DNA of 64,000 bases from assembly GCA_012103505.1 (NCBI GenBank), contig WLWP01000001.1, positions 2,976,001 through 3,040,000 of the forward strand, given 5' to 3'. The translations under genes were made by a program, and so were the position numbers. The stretch comes from Pseudomonadales bacterium. Its GTDB lineage: Bacteria; Pseudomonadota; Gammaproteobacteria; Pseudomonadales; Azotimanducaceae. Each line of letters begins with the position of its first letter. Position 1 is the stretch's first letter. Positions 8,702 to 18,178 of this stretch are shown here, piece by piece. The notes beneath the pieces were generated by a model. That model saw nothing but the letters and a program-made list of their open reading frames with translations, was not told the DNA's origin and did not search any database.

Positions 8702-11113
8702 CTAGAACCTGAAAGTAGCCTCGATACCAATAGTACGAGGACGATTGACCGCGAATGTGTCAGCAGCGAAATCAAGTTCTCCACCGGCATTTACGAAGGG
8801 CAATCCCAGATTTCCGTCTATCGACGTAAACTCAACATCGTTTGTCAGGTTCGAACCATAAGCAACAACGGACCAGGAATCGGTCTCAAGACCCACACGC
8901 AAATTTAGAATGCCCAATGACGACATTTCGCTCGATGGGAAGTTCGTCACCGTCGAGAACCGTGACCCTGTGTAGTTGAAGCTCATATGGCCTGTCAGCA
9001 ACATACCACCGTCCGAGATTGGAAACGCGGCATCAGCACCAACGGAGTACGACCACTCAGGCGTGTTCGCACTCTCGTTGCCTTCACTTAGATCAAAAGC
9101 GAATCCGGTTGCCAAAGTGGCTGGCGACAACAACTGACTGTCCTGGAATTCAGTATCTTGATAGGCGCTACTGAAGAAGGTACTGAAGTTTCCATTCACT
9201 CGCCAAATCGCTTCTAGCTCGAGGCCTCGTATGTCCAACTCCGGACCATTGGCCACCATGACAAAGGGATTGGAAACCTGGACCTGTGGGTCATCGAAGG
9301 TGGTATAAAAACCTGCAACGTTCAAGGTCAAAGCATCGTCCGCCCATTGCGTTTTAACACCGATCTCATAGCTGAGCACTTCGTCTTCAGAAAAAGCACG
9401 AACGTTACTGAATACGGTCGGATTCCCGCCAGACGCGAAAAATGCAGAGCTCGACGGATTCAAGTTGCCGTTCCTGGCGCCGGTTGCAACACCTGCATAG
9501 ATCATCACATTGTTTGAAAAATCATACTCAACAGCCACTCGTGGCAAGAATTTAGTCAGCTCGAACACACCCTTGTTCGAAAGCCCAGCGCCAATCACGA
9601 AATCCGTCAGATTGCCCAATACAAATGGCGGTGCCAGGCCGAAGGGGCCACCACCGAGTGCTAGGGTTGAGACGGTCGTTTCATTAACAATCTCTTCGTC
9701 AACGTAGCGCACCCCACCAATCAGCCGTAGGTTGTCGGTAGCTTCATAAGTCAGTTCGAAAAATGCCGAGAGCTGCTCTGATTCAACTGTGCTGTGCTGA
9801 TTAAAGAGAGCATTACTACCAGCCGGTAGTACAACAAAATCACCAAACTCAACTGCCTCAGTGTCATTACCGGAATCTAGCTCGGTGTCCTGATAATAGA
9901 GTCCCGCTATAAAGCTTAATGGCCCTTCCATTTGCGAGACAATCCGAAACTCTTGAGTAAAACTTTGATCGTCGTTCATCACGACACTTCTAGGGGTTAA
10001 CGCTACGGGTAAAAACAATCCAAATGCGCGGCATCCCGGGCAAAGAAACTCCGTCGCGGTCTCTCGCTTAAAAAGCCCTGTAACCGAAGAAAGCGTTACC
10101 GATTCTAAGTCGTAGTCGATTTTTGCGCTGTAAATCTCGAAGTCATCTTCATTGTCACCGTCAACTAGAGAATCTGAAACAAGGTCGTCTGCGTCGATTG
10201 GAGGCGCTGCAACGGCATTGCTCTCGCCGATGTCATCGTTCCCAACAAATGCCATAAGTCGTACACTGAGCGCGTCATTCGGTTCATAAAGAGCGACCAA
10301 TCGCGTACTAACAGATTCATAGTCGTTGATATCGCTTGCACCAGTCGCAGAATTGTCGATAAACCCGTCATCGTCACGGTAGTTAACCACTGCTCGAATA
10401 CCAAACGTATTGGGGGAAAGGATTAGCGATGTTGCAGCGGATACAGCGTAGTTCGTACCACCATCGTCAGTCGAGCCCAAACCCATCTTAACAATGCTAT
10501 CGGAGATGCTTTCACCCGAAAGGTCTGGGGATCTAGTCGCGTAGCGTATCGTGCCACCTACCGAACCTTCGCCAAAGAATGTTGGTTGCGGTCCACGCAA
10601 CACTTCAACTCGATCGAAATCAAAGAGGTTGAAATCACGTTGGCTTGCAGTGGACTGCGCCATGGGAATGTCATCTAGGAATTGGCTGACGAGTGGTCCG
10701 GACAACCCCGTGTCCGATAAGCCCTGCATAGCGCCGTTTGCAACTCCGCGAATACCAACATCGTTCTGATTAGGGCCGCGGTCATTCAGGTTGAGCCCTG
10801 GTATTCGCGCAGCAATGTCCTCAAAATCGGTGATCCCTTCCCGTTCAATCAAGGTGCTATCGAGAGCGGAAACAGCGCCGCCAATATCTTGCACGGTTTC
10901 CTCACGGAAACGCGCGGTGACAACAATTTCTTCGTAAACCAAAGCATCACTAGCCTGACTCGCATTCGCATCGGCACCTTCTGCGATTGCGACTGATGCG
11001 CCAAATCCTAGAATAAGCCCTAACAAAGACCCCAGGATTCGTTTGTTTCTAGGGGTCTGGCAATCCATTCGACCCTCTTGTTTTGCGTGACGGCACTTAT
11101 GTTTAATTTGCAT
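8702..11113 (-). CDS. TonB-dependent outer-membrane receptor
   Basis: A receptor of about 800 residues. It has a signal peptide (ILGSLLGLILGFGASVAIAEG), a TonB-box-like EEIVVTARFRE, a plug domain (residues ~60-180) with FDRVEVLRGPQ and GGTIRYATRSP, and a long beta barrel ending in the C-terminal Phe typical of BAM substrates (TFRF). The ATG at 11113 has AGAGGA just before it; 11125 and 11068 are alternatives. In this branch (CirA/iron-complex type in name, but abundant in catabolic clusters) the ligands are often hydrophobic nutrients, not iron. It sits between the BVMO (52 bases) and PhyH (14 bases) in one operon, so it probably imports the pathway substrate. Confidence 0.92.
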   Translation of the reverse strand: MQIKHKCRHAKQEGRMDCQTPRNKRILGSLLGLILGFGASVAIAEGADANASQASDALVYEEIVVTARFREETVQDIGGAVSALDSTLIEREGITDFEDIAARIPGLNLNDRGPNQNDVGIRGVANGAMQGLSDTGLSGPLVSQFLDDIPMAQSTASQRDFNLFDFDRVEVLRGPQPTFFGEGSVGGTIRYATRSPDLSGESISDSIVKMGLGSTDDGGTNYAVSAATSLILSPNTFGIRAVVNYRDDDGFIDNSATGASDINDYESVSTRLVALYEPNDALSVRLMAFVGNDDIGESNAVAAPPIDADDLVSDSLVDGDNEDDFEIYSAKIDYDLESVTLSSVTGLFKRETATEFLCPGCRAFGLFLPVALTPRSVVMNDDQSFTQEFRIVSQMEGPLSFIAGLYYQDTELDSGNDTEAVEFGDFVVLPAGSNALFNQHSTVESEQLSAFFELTYEATDNLRLIGGVRYVDEEIVNETTVSTLALGGGPFGLAPPFVLGNLTDFVIGAGLSNKGVFELTKFLPRVAVEYDFSNNVMIYAGVATGARNGNLNPSSSAFFASGGNPTVFSNVRAFSEDEVLSYEIGVKTQWADDALTLNVAGFYTTFDDPQVQVSNPFVMVANGPELDIRGLELEAIWRVNGNFSTFFSSAYQDTEFQDSQLLSPATLATGFAFDLSEGNESANTPEWSYSVGADAAFPISDGGMLLTGHMSFNYTGSRFSTVTNFPSSEMSSLGILNLRVGLETDSWSVVAYGSNLTNDVEFTSIDGNLGLPFVNAGGELDFAADTFAVNRPRTIGIEATFRF

Positions 11114-11177
11114 GGTTCCTCTCATTTCTCAAATTAGGTCATTTACGAAAAGGTCCTGGGTTAGCCAAGCACGCTAT

Positions 11178-12632
11178 CTACCCACCCACCTCAAATTGGT
11201 CTAGCTCGATATTCGCAATCAACGAGCGATAGTCATCACTCGAACCCGGGGAAATGCTGTGATTGAAGCCTGTTTGATCAGACCACCACGATGTACAGCC
11301 TTTATCGTGTGTTGTGCCCTCAAATCGCCGCTCAACATCTCGAGTGAATTCATCAACGAATTCCTGCTTAGGGTTCAATGACACAATCGCCTCGCGTTGT
11401 AAGTGCTCAACCATTCGAACCACATAGTCGCCCTGTGCTTCTATCGTCTGTAGCGCAGAGTGCAATCCCGTACCATTAGGGCCCATCATTAGAAACAAGT
11501 TGGGGAAGTCATGAATCATGACTGTTTTGAAGGAAGTTACTCGATTCTTCCAAGCCTGGGTTAATTTCAACCCCCCAGCTCCAGTTAGATCAATCTCGTT
11601 GGCAATGTTGAACGCTTTAAAGCCTGTAGCAAAAACAATCACGTCGACATCGTAGCTTTCCCCGTCGGACACCAACCCACTCTGTGTTAAGGAATCCACG
11701 GCGCCCGTCACCAGAGTGACATTGTCTTTGTCGTAGGTTGCGTAGTACCTGTTAGATATCGTTGCGCGCTTACAGGTAAAGTTATGATCTGGTGTTAGTG
11801 CCTTAGCCACTTCTGGATCTGACACACTCCGCTGTATCTGCTGTCGCGCTCGCATTTCGGCATTCGTGTTCACCTCTGTACCGACACGATGAAGGTCGAT
11901 ACTGCTGGATTCCCAGGACTGGTAAAGGTCGTGACGCAGTTTGGTCACGGCCTCGGGATTGCTGCGAAATTCCGCTCGTTCTTCTTCTGTGTATTCGGGG
12001 TCCTTCTTTGAGCCGACCCAAACCGGGCTGCGCTGGAATACGAAAAGCTCTTCTACCTGATCCGCAATCTCCGGCACGATCTGCACCGCGGTGGCACCGG
12101 TGCCCACAACCGCTACACGCTTACCCGTCAAGTCGAGCTCGTCAGGCCATTCGGTTGTATGAAACTGCTGACCCGAAAAAATATCTTGGCCTGGGATGTC
12201 CGGCAGGTTTGGCGTGTGCAACCCCCCTAACGCTGAGACAATCGACTTGGCGGCAAAGGTCGAGCCGTTTGAATCCGTTAGCACCCAACGGTCTGTTTCC
12301 CAAACAGCCGATTCCACGAGCGTGTTAAAGGTGATTTGATCGTAAACGTCAAATTCCGTCGCGCACTTTTTAACATAGTCCCAAATTTCAGCACCTGGGG
12401 CGTACCATCGTGACCATTCCGGATTCGGCGCAAAGGAGTATGAATACAGATGCGAAGGCACATCACAAGCCACCCCCGGGTATCGATTGTCTCGCCATGT
12501 ACCGCCTACATCAGCACCCTTCTCAAAAACGTGGAAGTTGGCAACCCCTGCCTCTTTCAGCTTGATCGCTGCACACACGCCAGATAAACCAGCGCCAATC
12601 ACTACAACTTCGTAAATCTTCATTTCGTTCAT
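11178..12632 (-). CDS. Type I Baeyer-Villiger monooxygenase (flavin-binding)
   Basis: A 484-residue FAD/NADPH enzyme. It has a first Rossmann motif GAGLSG (13-18), the BVMO fingerprint F152-x-G154-x3-H158-x3-W162-P163 and a second Rossmann motif GTGATA (177-182). This set separates BVMOs from other flavin monooxygenases. The enzyme would insert one oxygen next to a ketone to make an ester or lactone. It is 8 bases downstream of an SDR that could supply the ketone, and the esterase in the same operon could open the product. Length is normal for the shorter BVMO group without an N-terminal extension. The exact ketone cannot be inferred. Confidence 0.9.
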   Translation of the reverse strand: MNEMKIYEVVVIGAGLSGVCAAIKLKEAGVANFHVFEKGADVGGTWRDNRYPGVACDVPSHLYSYSFAPNPEWSRWYAPGAEIWDYVKKCATEFDVYDQITFNTLVESAVWETDRWVLTDSNGSTFAAKSIVSALGGLHTPNLPDIPGQDIFSGQQFHTTEWPDELDLTGKRVAVVGTGATAVQIVPEIADQVEELFVFQRSPVWVGSKKDPEYTEEERAEFRSNPEAVTKLRHDLYQSWESSSIDLHRVGTEVNTNAEMRARQQIQRSVSDPEVAKALTPDHNFTCKRATISNRYYATYDKDNVTLVTGAVDSLTQSGLVSDGESYDVDVIVFATGFKAFNIANEIDLTGAGGLKLTQAWKNRVTSFKTVMIHDFPNLFLMMGPNGTGLHSALQTIEAQGDYVVRMVEHLQREAIVSLNPKQEFVDEFTRDVERRFEGTTHDKGCTSWWSDQTGFNHSISPGSSDDYRSLIANIELDQFEVGG

Positions 12633-12640
12633 TCTTTCAT

Positions 12641-13450
12641 CTATTCCAACGACTGCCCGCCGTCGACAGGCATACGAACGCCGGTCACAAAGCTTGCATC
12701 GTCACTTAACAAAAAGGCCGCGACTGCTGCGATCTCTTCGGGCTTGCCATAGCGTCCTAACGGTATCGACTGATTAATCGTCGCACGCGACACCTCGGAA
12801 TGGCGCGCATCAATAAACTCTTCAACTGCACCCAACATGTCCGTATCGATGGGTCCCGGGCAAATCGCGTTAACCCGAATGTTATGCTTTGCATATTCAG
12901 TGGCAGCGTTGAAAGTGAGGTTTGCCACCGCACCTTTGCTCATGCCATAAAGTGACAAGCCGCGGTTAGCTCGCATCGCGGCCATGGAGGCAGTGTTCAC
13001 AATCGAACCACCACCATCACTGGCCAACATCGCTGGCTTGGCATACTTGATGGCTAACCATGCGGCGCGCACATTGACCGCAATTATCTGCTCAAACAAC
13101 TCTAAGCTGTTATTTTCAAAACGATTATAAGCACCAAAAATCCCGGCATTGTTAACCAGACCATCCAGGCGGCCATGACTTTCCAGTGCGGTATCGATCA
13201 TGGTTCTAACTGTACTCTCGTCTGCAAGATCTCCCACAACCATCGAAAATCTGGCGTCGTCATCGCCACCCGCTCTCTCTGCAAGCTCCTGACCAACAGC
13301 ATTCAGAGCCGCTTCATCTCGGTCGACGACCACAACATCTGCGCCTTCGTCAGCACAACGCAGGGCGATTGCTCGACCAATACCATTTGCGGCACCCGTT
13401 ACCACCACTACCTTCGCCGCCAGCTTTCTGTGATCTAAGGTTTCGCTCAT
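12641..13450 (-). CDS. Short-chain dehydrogenase/reductase (SDR), second of pair
   Basis: A classical SDR of 269 residues from the ATG at 13450, chosen because GGGAGG lies six bases upstream; a further ATG at 13474 would overlap the previous gene and has no such site. It has the cofactor motif TGAANGIG, an Asp (VVDRD) favouring NAD over NADP, NNAG, and the catalytic S155, Y168 and K172. It would oxidise a secondary alcohol to a ketone or the reverse. The neighbouring SDR 16 bases upstream is clearly different in sequence, so the two may act on different steps or stereoisomers. It directly precedes the BVMO. Confidence 0.92.
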   Translation of the reverse strand: MSETLDHRKLAAKVVVVTGAANGIGRAIALRCADEGADVVVVDRDEAALNAVGQELAERAGGDDDARFSMVVGDLADESTVRTMIDTALESHGRLDGLVNNAGIFGAYNRFENNSLELFEQIIAVNVRAAWLAIKYAKPAMLASDGGGSIVNTASMAAMRANRGLSLYGMSKGAVANLTFNAATEYAKHNIRVNAICPGPIDTDMLGAVEEFIDARHSEVSRATINQSIPLGRYGKPEEIAAVAAFLLSDDASFVTGVRMPVDGGQSLE

Positions 13451-13466
13451 CTTCTGCCTCCCTGAC

Positions 13467-14360
13467 TTAGACATCGCTCTTTGGTTCTAGAAAGCGAATC
13501 TCGTTACCTTGGCCCGTAGTGCCGTGGTTCATACCGGCATAGTTCGGCCGATTTGAAACACCGGGTAAGGGATTAACGCCGAGCAGTCCGTTAGCAAGAT
13601 ACCCGCCGTCAACGAGCTGAGTCGTACCGGTGACAAAAACACTGTCGTCGCTGGCAAGGAAACGTACCATCGAGGCAATGTGCTCAGGCTCACCACGCAG
13701 CGTCGAGGGCTGGATTTTTTTGATGACCTGTTCAGCCTCTTCAGTTCGCCCACGATGCATCAGATCAGTAAAGATAATGCCAGGGCATACGGCGTTCACA
13801 CGGATGTTCGACTCAGCCAGTTCAACAGCCGCATTCATGGTTATGTTCACCACAGCCGCCTTCGTCGCAGAATAAGCCAACGGCCCACCTTTGCCGCTGA
13901 GCGCAGCGATCGAGGCGGTGTTAATGATCGAACCTCCTCGACCTGCTCTTTGCATCGCCTTGGCACCGTGTTTAATCCCTAAGAAAACGCCTCTAGCCAT
14001 CACCGCGAACGTCTGGTCCCAGTGCGCTACGTTGAGTTCTGTGATTGGACCAATAGCACCACCAATACCTGCATTGTTGAAGACAATATCTAGGCTACCG
14101 AAGTCAGACTCTGCAACCTCCATCAGTTCAACGACCTGCTCTTCTTCAGCAACATCGACACCCTGAAATCTGACTTTGTCTTGGTAACCTCGGTCTGAAA
14201 GATCTGACACAAATTGATGACCAGCATCTTGATTCATATCACCAATAACCACACTTGCGCCTGCGGCAAGGAATTGTTCTGCCGTGGCCGCGCCGATGCC
14301 ACTGGCCCCGCCGGTAATCACCGCAGTACGACCTTGCAAGCTCCCAAATACTCTGGCCAT
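13467..14360 (-). CDS. Short-chain dehydrogenase/reductase (SDR), first of pair
   Basis: A 297-residue classical SDR from the ATG at 14360 (the frame extends to 14399 with no better site). It has TGGASGIG (16-23), Asp at the end of strand two (GDMNQ, NAD preference), NNAG, and the catalytic S150, Y163 and K167. It carries an unusual C-terminal tail of about 45 residues after the normal SDR end (DGGYLANG), rich in Asn, Gly and Pro. This recalls SDRs such as cyclohexanol or limonene-type dehydrogenases with extra substrate loops, but that is inference. It lies 14 bases after the esterase gene in the same operon. Confidence 0.9.
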   Translation of the reverse strand: MARVFGSLQGRTAVITGGASGIGAATAEQFLAAGASVVIGDMNQDAGHQFVSDLSDRGYQDKVRFQGVDVAEEEQVVELMEVAESDFGSLDIVFNNAGIGGAIGPITELNVAHWDQTFAVMARGVFLGIKHGAKAMQRAGRGGSIINTASIAALSGKGGPLAYSATKAAVVNITMNAAVELAESNIRVNAVCPGIIFTDLMHRGRTEEAEQVIKKIQPSTLRGEPEHIASMVRFLASDDSVFVTGTTQLVDGGYLANGLLGVNPLPGVSNRPNYAGMNHGTTGQGNEIRFLEPKSDV

Positions 14361-14374
14361 TACTTTCTTTCTCT

Positions 14375-15517
14375 CTATGATTGGATTGCTGCGTAACATG
14401 CCTTTAAAAGATCAATCGCTCTCGGGTCCAGTGACTGAGGCTCGCGCATAAAATTCATCACATAGCTGAATGCCAATCCGGCTTCGGGATCAGCGAACCC
14501 ATATGAGCCACCCCAGCCATGATGGCCAAAACTCTTGGCACCACCGCCATACATGCCTGTCCCGTCATCCAACCCAAATCCCACGCCCCAACTTATCGGA
14601 ATGCGTATCACCAGATCTTCATTCGTGATCTGGCAGGCAAGCGTCTGACTTAAGGTTTTACGATCAGCAATGTTCTCGGTATTTCCGCGTACATCGTCAA
14701 TGAGAACGTTGTACATGCCAGCGACACCTCGAGCACTCGCGGTTCCACCGGCTGAGGGAATACCCATGGCACGCCACCGACGTTGGTTCGCGAGATCAAA
14801 CGCGACGGGGACATTAACCTGCGCAAGAATCTGATACTCGTTATAGGTCTCGATTCCACCTGAGAAGGGAAGCCCATCGTGCAGCATCTCGGCCACTCGG
14901 CCTTCTTCGTCCTCAGGCAAACCTAAAAATACATCCAGCCCGAGTGGGCCGGCGATTTGGTCGCGAAAATACTCACCCACCGATTGGCCAGTGACGCGAG
15001 AAACAAGTGCTTCAGCTAGGTAGCCGATAGTAATGGCGTGATACCCGGACCGAGTGCCGGGTTCCCATTGGGGCGCCTGGCCGGCCAGTCTATCAGCCAT
15101 CCCTGCAACGTCGTAAACGTCATCAACGGTTACCGGCTCTACGGGCCCACATAGTCCGGCTTGATGGGAGAACAATTGAGCAACAGTAATTGTTTCTTTG
15201 CCAGCGGCTGCAAACTCTGGCCAGTAATCGGCAACTGGATTTTGCAGTTCTAGTTTGCCTTGCGCGACCAATCGGCTAATACACGCCGCCATCGCTCCTT
15301 TGGTCGTCGACCAAACATTGACCAGCGTATCTTCTTGCCACGGCTCAGCCTGCGCGCCGTCGCGATGACCACCCCAGATATCCACCACCTTCTCTCCCTG
15401 ATGGTACACACAGACAGCTGCGCCTACCTCGTTTTGCTGCTCGAAGTTGGCGGCAAAAACTTCGCGCACCTTTTCGAAAGGTTGCGCAACCGCGCCATGA
15501 ACTTCTTGAATTGACAT
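14375..15517 (-). CDS. Family VIII carboxylesterase / beta-lactamase-fold serine hydrolase
   Basis: A 380-residue protein of the class C beta-lactamase fold. The nucleophile motif is S70-T-T-K73, the second catalytic residue is Tyr in SGYH (about 159), and a late HHGWGG replaces the KTG box, as in EstB-type esterases. No signal peptide is seen, so it acts in the cytoplasm, unlike true beta-lactamases. Family VIII enzymes hydrolyse esters and small lactones. As first gene of the operon with two SDRs and a BVMO, its likely role is to cleave the BVMO product. A regulator of AraC type lies just upstream, reading the same way. Confidence 0.87.
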   Translation of the reverse strand: MSIQEVHGAVAQPFEKVREVFAANFEQQNEVGAAVCVYHQGEKVVDIWGGHRDGAQAEPWQEDTLVNVWSTTKGAMAACISRLVAQGKLELQNPVADYWPEFAAAGKETITVAQLFSHQAGLCGPVEPVTVDDVYDVAGMADRLAGQAPQWEPGTRSGYHAITIGYLAEALVSRVTGQSVGEYFRDQIAGPLGLDVFLGLPEDEEGRVAEMLHDGLPFSGGIETYNEYQILAQVNVPVAFDLANQRRWRAMGIPSAGGTASARGVAGMYNVLIDDVRGNTENIADRKTLSQTLACQITNEDLVIRIPISWGVGFGLDDGTGMYGGGAKSFGHHGWGGSYGFADPEAGLAFSYVMNFMREPQSLDPRAIDLLKACYAAIQS

Positions 15518-15630
15518 CTAGACTCCTCAACCGGCTATCAACAACATGACAAATTAAAGAGTGGGGCGAGGAGCAACAAGGTCACTTCCTCTAAACCTCT
15601 AGGGGACAATTTCGCTCATCATTTTCCGAT

Positions 15631-16780
15631 CTATTTCTTTAGATCTGAGGGGTTCTTACCAAACACTCGGCGGAACGCGCGCCGAAAGCTTCTGGAATCG
15701 CTATAACCCAGTTGCTCTGCAATCTCCTCAAATGACAGCCCGGTCTCCATGTGGTGAACAACCGTTTCGTACAAAACCATATCAGAGAGGGCCCTGAAAG
15801 ATGTTCGCTCAATGCTGAGCTTACGACGCAACGTTGCCACGCTCATCGCAGCGGACGCTGCAATTGCAGACTGGGACGTAATTCCTTTTCGCAACGCACT
15901 CTCGACATAAGCCCGCATCTCGGAGGCAAGAAAATACTTCTTTCTCCAAACCATGTTCTGTAGAAAAATTTGATGAAGGTCATTTCGCCAACTTCGGAGG
16001 TTTTTCTGGATTATTGGCAAATTTTCAACTTTCCGTGGATAGCGGATTTCTACACCCTCGCCATGGAACTCCAAAGCGCAATCGAATATACCCAGCAGGC
16101 TGACCGTGTCAGAAGCACGAGATGTTGCAGTTCTTATCCGCACCGCCTGCAACGGAACGTCTACCGGCCAACAAAAGATCGAATGGTAGGGAATGCAAGT
16201 AAGTTCCAGCAAGATCTGCTTGGCGGTCGTGTCAGAATCTATAAACCTGAGCGATACCCTTGTTTCATCTTGTCGATGCGTGATGCGCATTTCGATGTTG
16301 CGGTAAACGATGTTTGGCTGCGTGCGCCATGGAAATCATGGCCTCACCCAAATTCTCCTCATGTAGTGCACGAGCTATGATTAACTCTGTGGTGCCGGAT
16401 GGCATGGGGTATTCACCCAGGCCAAACTGCTCATCATCCAGTTCCACGCCCATGGCAGAAAATAGGCGCCAGAACTCGTCAGGCTCAGCATAACCACTGC
16501 TTCTTTCGAAAAGATTGGTCGGCATGCCTACCCTTTCCAGCAATCCCTTAAGGGAATTAGGTGTATAGCCTGCTTGAGTTGCTAGCTCAAATAGATCACT
16601 GGTGGGCATTAACGCGATCAGTTCGCTGTTAGAACCCCTGACTTCTTCCATTTCCAACGCGCCTGAGCTCAGCATTTCAACCATTTTGCCAAACAGACAA
16701 ACAATAGCCAGCCACCGGGACTTGTTAACTTGTTTCGAAGATAACGGTCCTTTTTCTTCGAGCTGCTGACGTATCCCCAT
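15631..16780 (-). pseudogene. AraC-family regulator split by one frameshift near 16325
   Basis: Two frames together make one regulator of about 380 residues. The first (16780 down to about 16325) is the N-terminal sensor of the arabinose-binding/OruR type, ending in MISMAHAA. The second (to 15631) continues with NIVYRNIEMRITHRQDE and ends in the AraC DNA-binding domain (LSFEEIAEQLGYSDSRSFRRAF). Removing one A in the stretch GCAGCCAAACATC restores a single frame. The frameshift separates sensor from DNA-binding half, so the protein is inactive unless this is a sequencing error. A separately made C-terminal half (ATG at 16290) is conceivable. By position it would control the esterase-SDR-BVMO operon. 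Confidence 0.75.
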
Positions 16781-16911
16781 TTATTCCCACGCGAAATCAT
16801 CATCCTATCTGAGCTGAAAATGTTAGGCGCGTTGTCCTTGCATAGAATCGCTAGCCTAGCCGAAAGCGGAAATGGTTACTTTGGAGTCGAAAGTAGACCT
16901 GGCATTGCCAG

Positions 16912-17022
16912 CTGACCCCAAATCAGTCGCCGAGCTAGGATCCTCGGTGCTAAGGAATGGTTTAGGTACCTAAAGAGGTACCCAAATAAGAAACAAGCCT
17001 ACCCACTGATACCAAATCAGTG
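16912..17022. repeat. Junction-like element C: two stem loops and paired GGTACC
   Basis: CTGAC-n5-ATCAG-type stem at 16912, GGTACC at 16965 (53 bp on) and again at 16977 (12 bp later), then a perfect 7-bp inverted repeat with 5-base loop at 17004-17022 (CACTGAT/ATCAGTG). The stems resemble tRNA anticodon arms read on the minus strand. The whole stretch 16781-17074 has no gene. It separates the catabolic operon from the unrelated coiled-coil gene at 17075. Confidence 0.55.
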
Positions 17023-17074
17023 AGCAACCCCTGTTAGGCCAGGCTGCGATAGTTTTGACGCGACGTTGATTGAA

Positions 17075-18070
17075 TCACTCGATAGCGTCCATGTTGACAA
17101 TATCGACCGCTGAAAACCCACCGGTCTTTTTGAAATTCATATTGTGGACGAAGTTACCTAACGATTCGGATGGGTCAATTCGATCCATGTTCATTGTTTC
17201 CAAGGTCGATCTGGAAAGAACAACGGACAAGATTGGGGTATCTTCCTGGTGCCCCGTTTTGGTATCTAGTAACTCGTCGGTAGCAGTAACAACTACAACT
17301 GTATCGGGCAGAATTGCAAACAACTCACGACCAATTCGTAGAACACAACTGCAAACATAGTCTTGGTATGCCTCGTAGAATTTACCCCTTGGCAGTTTCT
17401 TTACAGACAACTTCCCACTCTGCAAAAGTGAATACGATTCGTCCGGAACTATGTCGGAACCGTGGACTTTTAATTCAGCGTTCAGTACACCCCCATCAGT
17501 AACGTTGAAGCTCACGTCTGAACCTAAATCCTCGATGTCTGAAAACGTCTGATATTTCTTGATGACTTTCAGCTTTACTTCCGACTCGCCTGCGATAAGT
17601 CTCTTGGCATACTCTACTTCCTCCTTCCATTTGGAGTGTTTTTCCTGCCACGATTTGTGTTCGTTTTCAGTAGTTTTTGCATCCTCAGATTTAGCCGCTT
17701 CAAGTTGTTCCTCAAGGCTTGCCATCTGCGACTCCTCTCTACGAAACAAGCGTGCAAACACGTTGGGGCGATATGTTTCAATACTGTGGAGCGCCTTGGA
17801 TTGTTTTGCGAAAGTTGGCTCGGGTTCCTTAGGTTCTGATTGGCTCGATTTAACGATCCAATCAACAGGTTCAGAACAATCTTTGTGAATCGACTGGATT
17901 TGAACCATGTATTGGTCGTATGCGGCAGCGGTCTCTGCTGCGCGTTCAAGCTCCTCCATCTTCGCAAGCTGTTTTTGCTCACGCTCAAACTCACGTTCGC
18001 GCCGCTTCGATTCTCGCTCTGCAGCTCTTACCGCCGCCCCAATCGATCTGACCGTCCCTTTCCAACCCAT
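17075..18070 (-). CDS. Hypothetical protein with long N-terminal coiled coil
   Basis: A 331-residue soluble protein. Residues 10-50 are a charged Arg/Glu-rich helix (RESKRREREFEREQKQLAKM) and another coiled-coil stretch lies at about 115-160. The C-terminal ~150 residues look like a mixed alpha/beta domain (KVIKKYQTFSDIEDLG, then TVVVVTATDELLD). No signal peptide, membrane segment or catalytic motif is seen. I recall similar uncharacterised proteins from mobile islands but cannot give a family name. It stands alone between two junction-like elements (16.9 and 18.2-18.3 kb), as if inserted as its own small unit. Confidence 0.7.
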   Translation of the reverse strand: MGWKGTVRSIGAAVRAAERESKRREREFEREQKQLAKMEELERAAETAAAYDQYMVQIQSIHKDCSEPVDWIVKSSQSEPKEPEPTFAKQSKALHSIETYRPNVFARLFRREESQMASLEEQLEAAKSEDAKTTENEHKSWQEKHSKWKEEVEYAKRLIAGESEVKLKVIKKYQTFSDIEDLGSDVSFNVTDGGVLNAELKVHGSDIVPDESYSLLQSGKLSVKKLPRGKFYEAYQDYVCSCVLRIGRELFAILPDTVVVVTATDELLDTKTGHQEDTPILSVVLSRSTLETMNMDRIDPSESLGNFVHNMNFKKTGGFSAVDIVNMDAIE

Positions 18071-18178
18071 GCCGCTTCCAAGCTGAGGTACAATTCAAAA
18101 ATACTCAAAAACTCGTAGAAAGCCAATCGTGCAGCTTTCTTCGAGAAGCAGCCAATACCAGAAGTAATTTGTGACTCG

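Noticed and set aside
16965-16982. GGTACC motifs as random restriction-site-like matches
   Set aside because: Single copies elsewhere (for example near 22802, 37726 and 44749) are random, but the 12-bp pairs with a fixed 53-bp distance to a stem are not, so only the pairs were kept.
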